From: Pontibacter diazotrophicus | GTDB taxonomy: Bacteria > Bacteroidota > Bacteroidia > Cytophagales > Hymenobacteraceae | Direction of reading: 5' to 3' | Assembly (NCBI RefSeq): GCF_003367245.1 | Contig: NZ_QRGR01000001.1 | Location: 372,001-436,000 of the forward strand | DNA: 64,000 bases | Part shown: positions 53,323-62,769 of the stretch, in pieces | How positions within the stretch are numbered: the stretch's first letter is position 1 | How the letters are laid out: each line of letters opens with the position of its first letter | Position numbers and translations under genes: made by a program | The notes under the pieces: generated by a model | The model's input: the letters and a program-made list of their open reading frames with translations, nothing else | Database searches by the model: none | What the model was told of the DNA's origin: nothing

Positions 53323-54936
53323 TCATGGTTTCTCCCGAAAGAGAGCCAGGTGCTGGATAACTGTTCTGCTCTCCAGGCCGCCGGCAAGGGCACCCGTCGT
53401 GACGCCTACGGTACTTATAAAAGCAGCCAACCGCAGCTTCGCCCGCCAGTCAATCTCCGGCTGGTCCAGCAGCGTAGGCCATGTCTTCATCAGGCCCTCA
53501 GGAAATATATAGGTCTCGATGAGGTACATAAGGCTCCCCACAATAATAAACAGGCCGATGCAGGCCAGCAGCATGCTCAGAAAGATAACGGTGTTGGCCA
53601 CGGCTAAATGCTCTGTTAATATGCGCTTGTCTTTTCTCGGAAGAAACAGCGACTGTACCCGGACCAGGTAAAAGGTGGCGCCCAATATGCTGATAACCGC
53701 ATAGAGAATAACTATCTGGTTTGGCATGTTCAGCCCCACATCCCAAATCTCAGCAGTGAAAATAAGCAGGAAAGAAGGCGCTACCGCAGCCGTGGCAAGC
53801 CCGGGCAGGGAAAGCGGCAGCAGGAGCGCCCAGTTTCTCAGAAGCGGCACAGCCACCTCCTTCGGGTGCCGGAAAGCCATGAGAATATGGAAGATAAGCC
53901 CTTCAGCCATGTTCCCTCCATGCAGCTCGCGCTCAGGCAACCACTCACTTCGCCGCCGGAGCGCTTTTCGTTCGGCCGTATTAAGGTGCGGCACACTCCT
54001 CCTGCCTTCCTTAAATAGGTAGGGAGCCATTACTTCGCTTTCGTTTCGGTCTTTGCGCCGCAGCCCGCTGATATGGCCCAGCAGGTGCAGCAATAACGCA
54101 GCGCCGTTCCACCGCACATCCTCAGCGTCAAGTGAACGGCGCGGCTCCCCCCGCTGCGACCTGACCAGTTTCCGGGTAGAGATAACCAGTACCCGGCTGA
54201 CCTGTGAAGCAAGCCCGGGCTCTGCCTTGTTTTTTCGGGACAGAAGGGCTACATCCGTGACAACGACAACCAAATCGAAAGGCCCCTCTGCCATGCGCAT
54301 GCTGGCGTCATCCAGAAACTGTGAGGGCCCGCGGGGGCTATCTGATTCAAGGGTAACAGGTTCTGCAAGATGGAAAATCCACTTAATGCCTGTTCCCGCC
54401 TCCATCTCCGGACCTGTATCCAGCGAGAGCTGCCTGGCAAAGCTTTCCATCCCCGCTGTGTCAGCCGTTCTGCTGAGTGCCAGCATGATTCCCACATTCA
54501 TCTCCGGCTCCGGCTCTGGCCCCTGTGCTTCTTTTATTTCCCTTAGAAAGCGGTTGCCGGAAGTCAGGGCCCGGACAAAGTAGGTGGAGGTAGTGACGCG
54601 GCTAAACTGTAGTATCCTTATAGCCTGCACCAGGCGGAAAACCCGGAATGCCGGAATAAGCAGGGCTATGATGGTCAGCCAGTTTGACTTGATGTATTGC
54701 CACCGATGGGGAGCGATGATGAACTTAACCAGGAATTCCAAAATAAACAGGCCCCAGATGATGACCACCAGGAGTTCCTGTGTAGCCGTTAGTCCCTTCG
54801 TTAGCTCCATGATCAGGAAGACAAGCCAGAGCACAGACAGAATGAACATGGGCGCCTCCAGGGCCGCCTCTAACTTGTAAAAAAGGTGGTAGCGTTTGCT
54901 CCCGATTTGTTCTTCCTCTGTTAGTTCTGTATCCAT
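53323..54936 (-). CDS. Voltage-sensor-like membrane protein fused to a degenerate metzincin-like domain
   Basis: 537 residues; no exact family known to me. Residues about 28-116 look like a voltage-sensor bundle: helices at 28-46 and 54-75, a third at 86-96, and an S4-like segment with Arg98, Arg101, Arg107 and Arg113 spaced by threes. A soluble middle region (about 140-330) contains DLVVVVTDVALLSRKNK, a VSRVLVIST strand, and LLHLLGHISGL, which aligns with the HExxHxxGxxH zinc motif but has Leu285 for Glu and Arg294 for the third His; EVMAP at 301-305 mimics the Met-turn. Four further membrane helices (about 365-520) follow. No pore domain or selectivity filter is seen. Inferred: a signalling or scaffold membrane protein with an inactive protease fold. 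Confidence 0.72.
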   Translation of the reverse strand: MDTELTEEEQIGSKRYHLFYKLEAALEAPMFILSVLWLVFLIMELTKGLTATQELLVVIIWGLFILEFLVKFIIAPHRWQYIKSNWLTIIALLIPAFRVFRLVQAIRILQFSRVTTSTYFVRALTSGNRFLREIKEAQGPEPEPEMNVGIMLALSRTADTAGMESFARQLSLDTGPEMEAGTGIKWIFHLAEPVTLESDSPRGPSQFLDDASMRMAEGPFDLVVVVTDVALLSRKNKAEPGLASQVSRVLVISTRKLVRSQRGEPRRSLDAEDVRWNGAALLLHLLGHISGLRRKDRNESEVMAPYLFKEGRRSVPHLNTAERKALRRRSEWLPERELHGGNMAEGLIFHILMAFRHPKEVAVPLLRNWALLLPLSLPGLATAAVAPSFLLIFTAEIWDVGLNMPNQIVILYAVISILGATFYLVRVQSLFLPRKDKRILTEHLAVANTVIFLSMLLACIGLFIIVGSLMYLIETYIFPEGLMKTWPTLLDQPEIDWRAKLRLAAFISTVGVTTGALAGGLESRTVIQHLALFREKP

Positions 54937-55339
54937 ACATCTCTTTGTTACTTGAAGATCCTGATTTTGCCATTGCCTCTTTGTGGCGGGTGGTAAAGGA
55001 GAGGCTGTTTTCTCCGGCCCTTTAGGTGCCTTTCTTTTAGCAGGATGGTGATAAAATGTGTATACCCTGCCGTATCAGAAAGGTTAAAGCCTGGGCAAGG
55101 AAGTGCGTGAGGCAACGAGTGTCAGCTGATTGAGCGCATGGCTGGAGGAGAAGGCGTGCACGTGTTTGTTTTTCTCCGGGTTCCATGTCTTAAGAGGACG
55201 GTTCATACCTGTTGAAGCCCTAAAGCATGAACTCTTCAAGTGTGTGGAGCAGAATATTGCTGTTAAATTCCTAACTTATTCACAATTTTACCAGGCCGGG
55301 CTTTCCCCAGGCATACATCAAAAAAAGCATTACAGAACA
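54937..55339. other. Intergenic region, no gene seen
   Basis: About 400 bases between divergent genes. The reading frame of the next gene is open from 55130, but its first 70 residues have no family support and precede a twin-arginine signal, so they are not included. Confidence 0.5.
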
Positions 55340-56317
55340 ATGAGTAGCAGACGTAAATTCATACAACTATCCGCGTTAGGTGCGACACTTGTGGGGGGAG
55401 GCTTCCATGTTGCGAAAGCATTTGGTGGCACGCTGGGTTCGGCAAAAAGCAACAAGCCTATCGTTATTTCCACCTGGGACCACGGCATACCTGCCAACGA
55501 AGCAGCATGGAAAGTCCTGTCTGAAAAAGGGAGTGCGCTGGATGCAGTAGAGGCGGGCGTGCGGGTGCCGGAAGCGGACCCAAACGTTAGAACCGTAGGC
55601 TATGGAGGCTATCCTGACAGAGAGGGGAAGGTAACACTGGATGCCTGCATCATGGACAAGGACAGCAACTGCGGTGCGGTGGCTTTTTTGCAGCACATCA
55701 AGCATCCGATTTCGGTGGCCCGCAAGGTAATGGAAGATACGCCGCACGTGATGCTGGTGGGAGATGGCGCACTGGCTTTTGCCTTGTCTAAAGGATTTAA
55801 GAAAGAGAACCTGCTGACACCTGCATCTGAAAAAGACTGGCAGAACTGGCTAAAGGAGTCCAAGTATAAACCTGTTATCAATATCGAAAACCACGATACC
55901 ATCGGTATGCTCGCACTGGATGCAAACGGTGACCTGGCAGGAGCCTGCACCACCAGTGGCGCTTCCTATAAAATGCATGGCCGTGTGGGTGATTCTCCCA
56001 TCATTGGCGCAGGCTTGTTTGTGGATAACGAGGTGGGCGCGGCCACGGCTACAGGCCTGGGCGAAGCTGTGATGCGGATGGTTGGAAGCCACCTGGTGGT
56101 AGAACTGATGCGCCAGGGCAATTCGCCGGAGGATGCCTGTCGTCTGGCAGTGGAGCGGATTATCTCCAAGCAGAAAGACGTAAAAGACCTGCAGGTTGGC
56201 TTTATCGCACTGAACAAGAACGGTGAGTACGGTGGTTACTGCATCCACAAGGGCTTTAACTTTGCCGTGCAGGACACAACAGGAAAACAGCTGCTGGATG
56301 GAAAGAGCAAGTTCTGA
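55340..56317 (+). CDS. N4-(beta-N-acetylglucosaminyl)-L-asparaginase, Tat-exported
   Basis: 325 residues from the ATG at 55340, which gives a twin-arginine signal (SRRKFIQLSALGATLVGGGF). Glycosylasparaginase is an N-terminal-nucleophile hydrolase that cleaves the GlcNAc-Asn bond of N-glycans after autoproteolysis. The self-cleavage site with nucleophile Thr187 is in HDTIGMLALDANGDLAGACTT, and the substrate-binding RVGDSPIIGAGLFVDNEVGA and ATGLGE follow. N-terminal marks: TWDHGIPANEAAW, ALDAVEAGVR, DPNVRTVGYGG. It would act in the periplasm on glycopeptides. Its 3' end overlaps cutC by 20 bases. Confidence 0.92.
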   Translation: MSSRRKFIQLSALGATLVGGGFHVAKAFGGTLGSAKSNKPIVISTWDHGIPANEAAWKVLSEKGSALDAVEAGVRVPEADPNVRTVGYGGYPDREGKVTLDACIMDKDSNCGAVAFLQHIKHPISVARKVMEDTPHVMLVGDGALAFALSKGFKKENLLTPASEKDWQNWLKESKYKPVINIENHDTIGMLALDANGDLAGACTTSGASYKMHGRVGDSPIIGAGLFVDNEVGAATATGLGEAVMRMVGSHLVVELMRQGNSPEDACRLAVERIISKQKDVKDLQVGFIALNKNGEYGGYCIHKGFNFAVQDTTGKQLLDGKSKF

Positions 56318-57071
56318 CCAGCAGCCGGCACTGGAGGTCTGCATTGACACAGTAGCCTCTGCCATGGCGGCTGAAGAGGGAGGTGCGCAGCGTGTAGAGC
56401 TGTGCGATTATTTGGCAGGAGGCGGTACCACGCCCAGCGCCGGTATGATCAAGGTGGTCCGGAAAAGTATTCGTATAGGTTTGCACGTGCTCATCCGCCC
56501 CCGCAGAGGTGACTTCTTGTATTCCGATGCGGAGTTCGAGGTAATGAAAAGTGACATAGCAATGTGCCGGGAACTTGGTGCAGACGGCGTTGTAATTGGT
56601 GTCCTGAACAAGGATGGCAGTATAGACACCGCCAGAACGCAGGAGCTAATAGCGCATGCAGGTCCGCTGAGCATCACCTTTCACAGAGCCTTTGATCTTA
56701 CCCCGAACCCACTTAAAGCGCTGGATGCACTCCTGCAGCTAAATGTTCACCGCTTGCTTACCTCAGGCCAGCAGGAAACGGCGCTGCAGGGTATCGGGCT
56801 GATCCGGGAGCTAAACAAAAGGGCTGCCGGTAAACTGATTGTGATGCCGGGAGGTGGGGTAAACCCATCGAACATACGGGAATTAGTCGCTGAAACCGGT
56901 GTGAGCGAAGTGCATGCTTCCGTGCGCAAGCCTGTGGAAAGCAAAATGAATTTCCGCAAAGCCTATCCACCCATGTCCAGCAACAGAAGCCTGTCGGAAT
57001 TTGAGCAGCTGGTGGCAGATGTGTCGCAGGTTAGAGCGATGCGGAAAGCCTTTAAAATAAAACCATCCTAA
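56298..57071 (+). CDS. cutC: CutC-family protein
   Basis: 257 residues from the ATG at 56298; the frame is open from 56223 but similarity begins at LEVCIDTVASAMAAEEGGA, just after this start. TIM-barrel protein with RVELCDYLAGGGTTPSAGM, VLIRPRRGDFLYSD, GADGVVIGVLN, TFHRAFDL and VMPGGGVNPSNI. CutC was named for copper homeostasis but its biochemical activity is still unsettled. No signal peptide, hence cytoplasmic. The 20-base overlap with the glycosylasparaginase gene implies translational coupling. Confidence 0.92.
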   Translation: MERASSDQQPALEVCIDTVASAMAAEEGGAQRVELCDYLAGGGTTPSAGMIKVVRKSIRIGLHVLIRPRRGDFLYSDAEFEVMKSDIAMCRELGADGVVIGVLNKDGSIDTARTQELIAHAGPLSITFHRAFDLTPNPLKALDALLQLNVHRLLTSGQQETALQGIGLIRELNKRAAGKLIVMPGGGVNPSNIRELVAETGVSEVHASVRKPVESKMNFRKAYPPMSSNRSLSEFEQLVADVSQVRAMRKAFKIKPS

Positions 57072-57261
57072 TTCAGCACGATAGCGAAGGGGTGGGGAAA
57101 TGAATTCCGCTATAAGAGCGGCGCTTGTGCTTTAGGCAGCTATCTGTTTCATTTATGCATTAAAATGCTGATATTTAGTGATGTTATGTATAGTCTTGGT
57201 ATGTTGAACAGAAGATATTAAGGCTTAATCACATAGCTTCATAACCAACCGGGATAACAAC

Positions 57262-58671
57262 ATGAGCAAGGAACAAGGTAACGCAAGACGAGAATTTTTG
57301 AAATTAGCGGGAATGGCTTCCCTCGGGTTTGTAGGTCTACAGCACTTTGTGAATACCCCCTTATTAGCATCCTCCCGTTCCTTCAATGATTATAATGTAG
57401 GGTATGGTCCGCTTCTTCCTGATCCGGAAGGTATTCTGAATCTTCCGAAAGGCTTCTCCTACAAAATTATTTCCCGCAAAGGAGACATGATGAGCGACGG
57501 GCTCTTAGTGCCTGGCGCGCCTGATGGCATGGCCACCTTCAAAGGGCGAAAAGGGAGAGTGATACTGGTGCGGAATCATGAGCTTATCTCAAACCCGGAT
57601 AGTGGCGCTTTTGGGGCTCAGAACGGGCTTCTGTCTAAAATAGATAAAGATAAATTCTATGATTACGGCAAAGGTGTTAGTCCGCAGTTGGGCGGCACTA
57701 CTACGCTGGTATATAATCCGGCAACGGGTGAAGTAGAAAAACAATTTTTGAGCTTAGTCGGCACCACCAGGAATTGTGCCGGAGGCCTTACTCCCTGGAA
57801 TACCTGGATTACCTGCGAAGAATCTGTTTTGAAGCCAAACGAAGAAAATTCGTGTGAGCAGGAGCATGGCTATAACTTTGAGGTGCCTGCCAGCACAAAA
57901 ATGAAGTTAACCAAAGCGGTGCCGATCAAAGCAATGGGAAGAATGAACCACGAAGCTGTTGCTGTGGATCCGAGAACCGGCATTATATACATGACGGAAG
58001 ACACAGGAGACAGCCTGATTTATCGGTTTATACCAAAAAAGAACGGCAAATTGCTGAAAGGAGGCAAACTACAGGCTTTAATGATAAGGGAGCAGAAAAG
58101 CCAGGACACCCGCAACTGGGAACAACTCACTACGCCTGCTTTTCCGGTTGGGCGCCCTTTTGATGTGGATTGGATAGATATAGAAAATGTAGAATCACCG
58201 GAGAACGATTTAAGGCTGCAGGGTTACGAGAAAGGGGCAGCCCGTTTTGCGCGCGGCGAGGGAATGTGGTTTGGGAACAATGAAGTCTTTTTTGCCTGTA
58301 CAAACGGCGGCACCTCCATGAATGGGCAGGTATTTAAATATGTGCCAAGCGCTTATGAGGGAAAGGCGGAGGAAAAGAGCCAGCCTGGAAAACTGGAGCT
58401 TTTTGTAGAACCAAACGACTCTACCATAGCCAATGCCTGCGATAACATGACCGTCTCGCAGTGGGGCGATTTAGTGCTATGCGAAGATAATCCTGCTCCT
58501 TATGTTGTGGGAATTACTCCAAAGGGGGAGTTTTACAAGCTGGCACAAAATGTAGGCTATAAATGTGAGTTTGCCGGAGGTGTGTTTTCGCCAACAGGCG
58601 AAACATACTTTGTTAACCTGCAGGGGGCAGGCTTAACAGTAGCGATAACCGGTCCCTGGCGAAAAGCCTAA
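57262..58671 (+). CDS. PhoX-like (DUF839) Tat-exported protein
   Basis: 469 residues. A twin-arginine signal (ARREFLKLAGMASLGFVG) exports it folded. The mature part is the PhoX/DUF839 beta-propeller: VLVRNHELIS, GGTTTLVYNPATGEVEKQ, GTTRNCAGGLTPWNTWITCEE, GRMNHEAVAVDPRTGIIYMTED and CDNMTVSQWGDLVLCED, all matching the calcium/iron-binding loops of PhoX alkaline phosphatases. These Asp/Glu and Cys positions suggest a metal cofactor. Phosphomonoesterase activity is inferred from the family; some DUF839 proteins have unknown substrates. Separated by 305 gene-free bases from the next gene on the same strand. Confidence 0.87.
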   Translation: MSKEQGNARREFLKLAGMASLGFVGLQHFVNTPLLASSRSFNDYNVGYGPLLPDPEGILNLPKGFSYKIISRKGDMMSDGLLVPGAPDGMATFKGRKGRVILVRNHELISNPDSGAFGAQNGLLSKIDKDKFYDYGKGVSPQLGGTTTLVYNPATGEVEKQFLSLVGTTRNCAGGLTPWNTWITCEESVLKPNEENSCEQEHGYNFEVPASTKMKLTKAVPIKAMGRMNHEAVAVDPRTGIIYMTEDTGDSLIYRFIPKKNGKLLKGGKLQALMIREQKSQDTRNWEQLTTPAFPVGRPFDVDWIDIENVESPENDLRLQGYEKGAARFARGEGMWFGNNEVFFACTNGGTSMNGQVFKYVPSAYEGKAEEKSQPGKLELFVEPNDSTIANACDNMTVSQWGDLVLCEDNPAPYVVGITPKGEFYKLAQNVGYKCEFAGGVFSPTGETYFVNLQGAGLTVAITGPWRKA

Positions 58672-58976
58672 TGCTGCTGTTGGCTGTCCTGGATGTGGCT
58701 ATAGTACAGGCTGTAATAAAATAATTTCTCCAAAGTGGGCAATTTAAAGGAATCTATGCTCTACTAGTATAGAGCCTGAGTTATTAGCTACCGGTTAAGT
58801 GCCCAAGTTGCGGTATATCGAACTTTTTCGAAAAGTTACCCACTCCTAACTTAAAGCAGGAAGGAGCTTCACTGATGGATTTTCTCGGCTTTGGCAAAAG
58901 AAATGTATTAACAAATTAAAAACGGCCTCTAGAGTTATTCGGGGCAATAACAGCATACCTTAAATAAATTATTGAA
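58672..58976. other. Intergenic region, no gene seen
   Basis: 305 bases with no credible frame. A short inverted repeat GCTCTA-CTAGTA-TAGAGC lies around 58757-58775. Confidence 0.4.
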
Positions 58977-61622
58977 ATGTTGAAAATTCAATTTAGTCTG
59001 ATTTTTGCTTTTCTGATGTTGAGTGGCTTATTTAAAATGCCCTCTGGTTCTGAAACGCAGGATAACAGGAAGGTCCTGAAGCGCACGAAGGCACTTGCCC
59101 AGGACTGGCCAAGCGACCTGAAAGTGACCCCCTTTGCCGGTCCTGAACTTACCCCAAGCCCCGCCTGCCTCGCCGTGGCACCAACAGGCGAAGTGTACGT
59201 GGGCGTTGATATGATGGGCTCGCTGGGCAAGGAGCCGGAGAAAGGAAGCATCATCAAACTGGTTGATAGTAACAACGACGGCCAGGTAGACCAGCACACC
59301 GAGTTTGCCAAAGTCGATAACCCACGCGGCATTATTTCGCTCGGCGACCAGGTATTTGTCCTGCACACCACTTTCTCTAAAGAAACCGGCATTGCCTCAG
59401 GTATGGATCTGGTTGTTTTTGAGGATGCTAACCAGGACGGTGTGGCAGATGGTCCCTCCAAACCACTCATTCAAAACATAAGCTCTCCTAAATTCCTGCA
59501 AAGCCGTGGCACCGACCACGCCACCAATGGTATCCGGATGGGTATTGACGGCTGGATATACATCGCTGTTGGCGACTTCGGGTTTCATAACGCTGTTGAT
59601 AGAACAGGAAAAAAACTGACCATGCTCGGAGGCGGAATTGTTCGCGTTCGCCCGGATGGCACAGAGATGGAAGTATATACCCACGGCATGCGTAACATCT
59701 ATGACGTGGCCATCGACCCTTACATGAACATCTTCACGCGGGGAAACACCAATGATGGCGGTGGCTGGAACATCCGCTTCAGCCATCAGATACAGTCTGG
59801 TGAGTATGGCTATCCTGTCCTGTTCAAGCATTTTACTGATGAGATTCTTCCTGCCCTGGTAGACGTGGGAGGAGGATCGGGTACCGGTGCCTTGTTTATG
59901 GATGATCCTACCTGGCCTGCAAAATACAACCAGGTGCCGATGATGGCAGACTGGGGCAGAAACCAGCTTTACATCCACCGGGTAACGGCAGACGGAGCAA
60001 GCTTTAAGCAGCAGGAAGAAGAGTTTATCAAGCTACCACAAATCACGGACCTGGATGTTGATGCCTCTGGCAGAATGTATATGGCAGCCTGGGACGGTGC
60101 AGGTTATTCGGGCAACCCGGGCAAAGGGTTTGTGGTGCGGGCGGTACCGGCAAACTGGGAGTATAAATCATTCCCGGATCTCAAAAAAGCCTCTGTGAAC
60201 GAGCTGGCAGACTTACTGAAGTCAAAAAGCGCCGTGGCGCGTTTACACGCCCAGCAGGAACTCATTAGCCGTCCAACTAAGAAAGCTACCAAGGCAGCTT
60301 GGAAAGTGGCCGCTGATAAGAAACTGCCGCTCTATGCCCGCGTAGCCGGCATGTATGCTTATGCACAGGCGTCTGGAGAAGCTGGTACTAAAAATTTAGT
60401 AAAGCTAACGCAGGAAAATGAGATGAAAGAGTATGCTCTGCGCGCCCTCAGCGATAGAAAAACGCGTATCGGAAATGTTCCGGTCGAGCCTTTCATTGAA
60501 GCAGTGAATAGTCCTTCGGAGCGGGTGCAAGCTGCAGCCATCATTGGTTTAGGCCGCCTTGACCGGGCAGAAGCCATTCCTGCGCTTTTAGCGGTTGACG
60601 TTCCTGCTACCCTGGCCGCACCGGCAAAAGGAACGGAAGGCCCACACGCTACGCCTAACGCAGCCGTTGTGCCTGCGCACCTGGCAGTACAGGCGCTGGG
60701 GGCACTAAACGCTGTAGATGCTTCCGTGAACGCGGTTGGAACGGAAAACTCCAGAATGGCGCTTTGGGCCCTGCGTTACATGCACAATCCGAAAGCGGTG
60801 GATGGTTTGATTGCCGCTTACCAGAAGACGAATGACGAAAAGCAGAAAAACGAAATTCTGACCACGCTGTCGCGCCTCTACAAAAAAGAAGCGCCTTATG
60901 ATGGCTCCTGGTGGTGGAGCACCCGGCCTGACACGCACGGCCCTTATTACAAGGGAATTGTTTGGGAAGCCTCGCCAGCTATCGAGAAGTTCCTGAAGGA
61001 GGAACAAGGCAAGGCAGACGCCAACGGAAAGCAGTTCTTTGCCGACCTCAACGCCAGGCACCGTATGGAGATTGCTGAGTTCGGTGGCGACGAAGCCGTA
61101 GCTGCAACAGAAGAAGTAGATGTTGACCTGGAAAAAATCCGGAATCAGAAGGGCCAGGTGGGGAAGGCCTCTATCGAAGACGTGATGCTGGCCATGGCGA
61201 AAATTGAAGGTGATGCGGTGAAGGGGAAAGCGCTCTTTACCCAGCAAGGTTGTAATGCCTGCCACAGTATAGAGCAAGGCGAGGCCATGAAAGGTCCGTT
61301 TATGGGGCAGATTGGTTCTATCATGAACCGGGAGCAGATAGCGGAGTCAATTCTAAAGCCGAATGCCTCTATCTCCCAGGGTTTTGCATCAGTTCTTATC
61401 ACGGCCAAAGGAGATAAAACGTATATGGGGTTCATTTCGCAGGAATCAGCAGACCAGATTGTGATGCGGAACATTGCCGGACAGGTGTTCACCATAAAGA
61501 CCGCAGACATTCTGACCCGCAAGGAACTGGAAACATCCATGATGCCCGCAGGACTCGCGAATTCCCTGTCCTACGAAGAGTTTGCGTCCCTCATCACTTT
61601 CCTTTCGCAACAGAAAAAGTAA
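58977..61622 (+). CDS. Large beta-propeller/HEAT/cytochrome c protein (PVC-type heme-binding dehydrogenase-like)
   Basis: 881 residues with an N-terminal export signal (LIFAFLMLSGLF). Residues about 45-400 form a six-bladed propeller like soluble glucose dehydrogenase/membrane-bound dehydrogenase domains (CLAVAPTGEVYVGVD, GIRMGIDGWIYIAVGDFGFH, PDGTEMEVYTHGMRNIYDVA). A HEAT-like helical repeat follows (about 410-620: VQAAAIIGLGRLDRAEAIPALL). The C-terminus is a c-type cytochrome with heme motif Cys759-x-x-Cys762-His763 (QQGCNACHSIEQGE) and likely Met ligand downstream. It probably oxidises a sugar or alcohol and passes electrons out of the periplasm. Its terminator and the DUF1080 gene follow; oxidised-sugar chemistry could link the two. 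Confidence 0.87.
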   Translation: MLKIQFSLIFAFLMLSGLFKMPSGSETQDNRKVLKRTKALAQDWPSDLKVTPFAGPELTPSPACLAVAPTGEVYVGVDMMGSLGKEPEKGSIIKLVDSNNDGQVDQHTEFAKVDNPRGIISLGDQVFVLHTTFSKETGIASGMDLVVFEDANQDGVADGPSKPLIQNISSPKFLQSRGTDHATNGIRMGIDGWIYIAVGDFGFHNAVDRTGKKLTMLGGGIVRVRPDGTEMEVYTHGMRNIYDVAIDPYMNIFTRGNTNDGGGWNIRFSHQIQSGEYGYPVLFKHFTDEILPALVDVGGGSGTGALFMDDPTWPAKYNQVPMMADWGRNQLYIHRVTADGASFKQQEEEFIKLPQITDLDVDASGRMYMAAWDGAGYSGNPGKGFVVRAVPANWEYKSFPDLKKASVNELADLLKSKSAVARLHAQQELISRPTKKATKAAWKVAADKKLPLYARVAGMYAYAQASGEAGTKNLVKLTQENEMKEYALRALSDRKTRIGNVPVEPFIEAVNSPSERVQAAAIIGLGRLDRAEAIPALLAVDVPATLAAPAKGTEGPHATPNAAVVPAHLAVQALGALNAVDASVNAVGTENSRMALWALRYMHNPKAVDGLIAAYQKTNDEKQKNEILTTLSRLYKKEAPYDGSWWWSTRPDTHGPYYKGIVWEASPAIEKFLKEEQGKADANGKQFFADLNARHRMEIAEFGGDEAVAATEEVDVDLEKIRNQKGQVGKASIEDVMLAMAKIEGDAVKGKALFTQQGCNACHSIEQGEAMKGPFMGQIGSIMNREQIAESILKPNASISQGFASVLITAKGDKTYMGFISQESADQIVMRNIAGQVFTIKTADILTRKELETSMMPAGLANSLSYEEFASLITFLSQQKK

Positions 61623-61722
61623 AGAGCTCCTGCGCGCTTTAGTTAATAGCTGAAAAATGTAAAGGTCCTTAAAAAGGGGGCAGCAGCTATGGGAGCATAA
61701 GTAGCAGAGAGCAGATGCACAG

Positions 61723-61775
61723 GCTGATTAGCAGGAATAAGCTTAAAAATGCCCTCTGCTAATCAGCTTTTGTTT
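61723..61775 (+). terminator. Terminator after cytochrome c protein gene
   Basis: GCTGATTAGCAG (61723-61734) and CTGCTAATCAGC (61756-61767) form a perfect 12-bp stem with a 21-base loop, followed by TTTTGTTT. Confidence 0.78.
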
Positions 61776-61814
61776 ATATGGTTTTGCAAGTTAAAAACAA
61801 AACACACCAAAAAT

Positions 61815-62702
61815 ATGAAAATTAAAGCCTTACTCGGTACCGGTCTGCTAGGGGCATGCCTGTTGTCCTGCACCACGCAAAATAACCAGACTCAGGATGA
61901 GACTGTTGCCCAGGATGAGAACGTTTCCCAGGAGGAGTGGGTGCAGCTTTTCAACGGGAAAGACCTGGATGACTGGGATATCAAAATCAGGGGCCACGCC
62001 TTGAACGAGAACTACGGAAACACCTTCAGGGTGGAAGACGGGAACATGGTAGTACGCTACGACCAGTATGAGGACTTCGACAAACAGTACGGGCACATCT
62101 TCTACAAAGAGCCGTTCTCTTCTTACCTGCTGGTGATGGAGTACCGGTTTGTAGGGGACCAGGCCCCGGGCGGCGAGGGATGGGCTCTCCGGAACAGCGG
62201 CGCCATGCTACATTCTCAACCAGCCAACACCATGGGTCTGGATCAGGATTTTCCTATTTCTTTGGAGGCGCAATTACTGGGAGGCAACGGCCAGGATGAG
62301 CGGAGCACTGCCAACCTGTGTACGCCTGGCACCAACGTGGTCATGGGAGATTCGCTTTTCACGCCTCACTGTATCAGTTCCAGTTCCGAAACCTACCACG
62401 GCGACCAGTGGGTACGCGTGGAAGCGCTGGTGTTAGGTGATTCCATCGTGAAGCATATAGTGGAAGGAGACACTGTGATGGTGTATCAGAAGCCACAGAT
62501 TGGCGGCGGCAGTGTAAGCAACTACGACCCGGCAGTGAAACAGGACGGGCAGCTTCTGAAAGAGGGCTATATCTCCCTGCAAAGCGAAAGTCATCCGGTG
62601 GAATTCAGGAAAGTAGAACTCTTTAACCTCGAGCAGTATATGGATGATCCACAGAAGTTGAAGAGCGTTTTAAGCGATCTGCAGAAAAGGCAATCGCATT
62701 AA
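61815..62702 (+). CDS. DUF1080 (3-keto-disaccharide hydrolase-like) lipoprotein
   Basis: 295 residues from the ATG at 61815; an earlier in-frame ATG at 61749 lies inside the terminator hairpin and is rejected. Lipobox CLLSC gives Cys17. The DUF1080 jelly-roll has WVQLFNGKDLDDWDIKIRGH, NTFRVEDGNMVV, FSSYLLVMEYRFVGDQAPGG, NSGAMLHSQ, SLEAQLLGG and a final GYISLQSESHPVEFRKVELFNL. Family members hydrolyse 3-keto-glycosides produced by sugar oxidases/dehydrogenases. The preceding propeller-cytochrome gene could supply such oxidised substrate; this is inference. Confidence 0.9.
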   Translation: MKIKALLGTGLLGACLLSCTTQNNQTQDETVAQDENVSQEEWVQLFNGKDLDDWDIKIRGHALNENYGNTFRVEDGNMVVRYDQYEDFDKQYGHIFYKEPFSSYLLVMEYRFVGDQAPGGEGWALRNSGAMLHSQPANTMGLDQDFPISLEAQLLGGNGQDERSTANLCTPGTNVVMGDSLFTPHCISSSSETYHGDQWVRVEALVLGDSIVKHIVEGDTVMVYQKPQIGGGSVSNYDPAVKQDGQLLKEGYISLQSESHPVEFRKVELFNLEQYMDDPQKLKSVLSDLQKRQSH

Positions 62703-62733
62703 TCGTTTTGAAAGAATTTAAAATCAAACAAAG

Positions 62734-62769
62734 AAAAAGGCACTCTCTCTGGGGTGCCTTTTTCTTTTT
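62734..62769 (+). terminator. Terminator after DUF1080 gene
   Basis: AAAAAGGCAC (62734-62743) pairs with GTGCCTTTTT (62754-62763), 10-base loop, continuing CTTTTTA. Confidence 0.88.

Noticed and set aside
55130-55339. 70-residue N-terminal extension of the glycosylasparaginase frame
   Set aside because: A twin-arginine signal must be N-terminal, and the extension has no family similarity.
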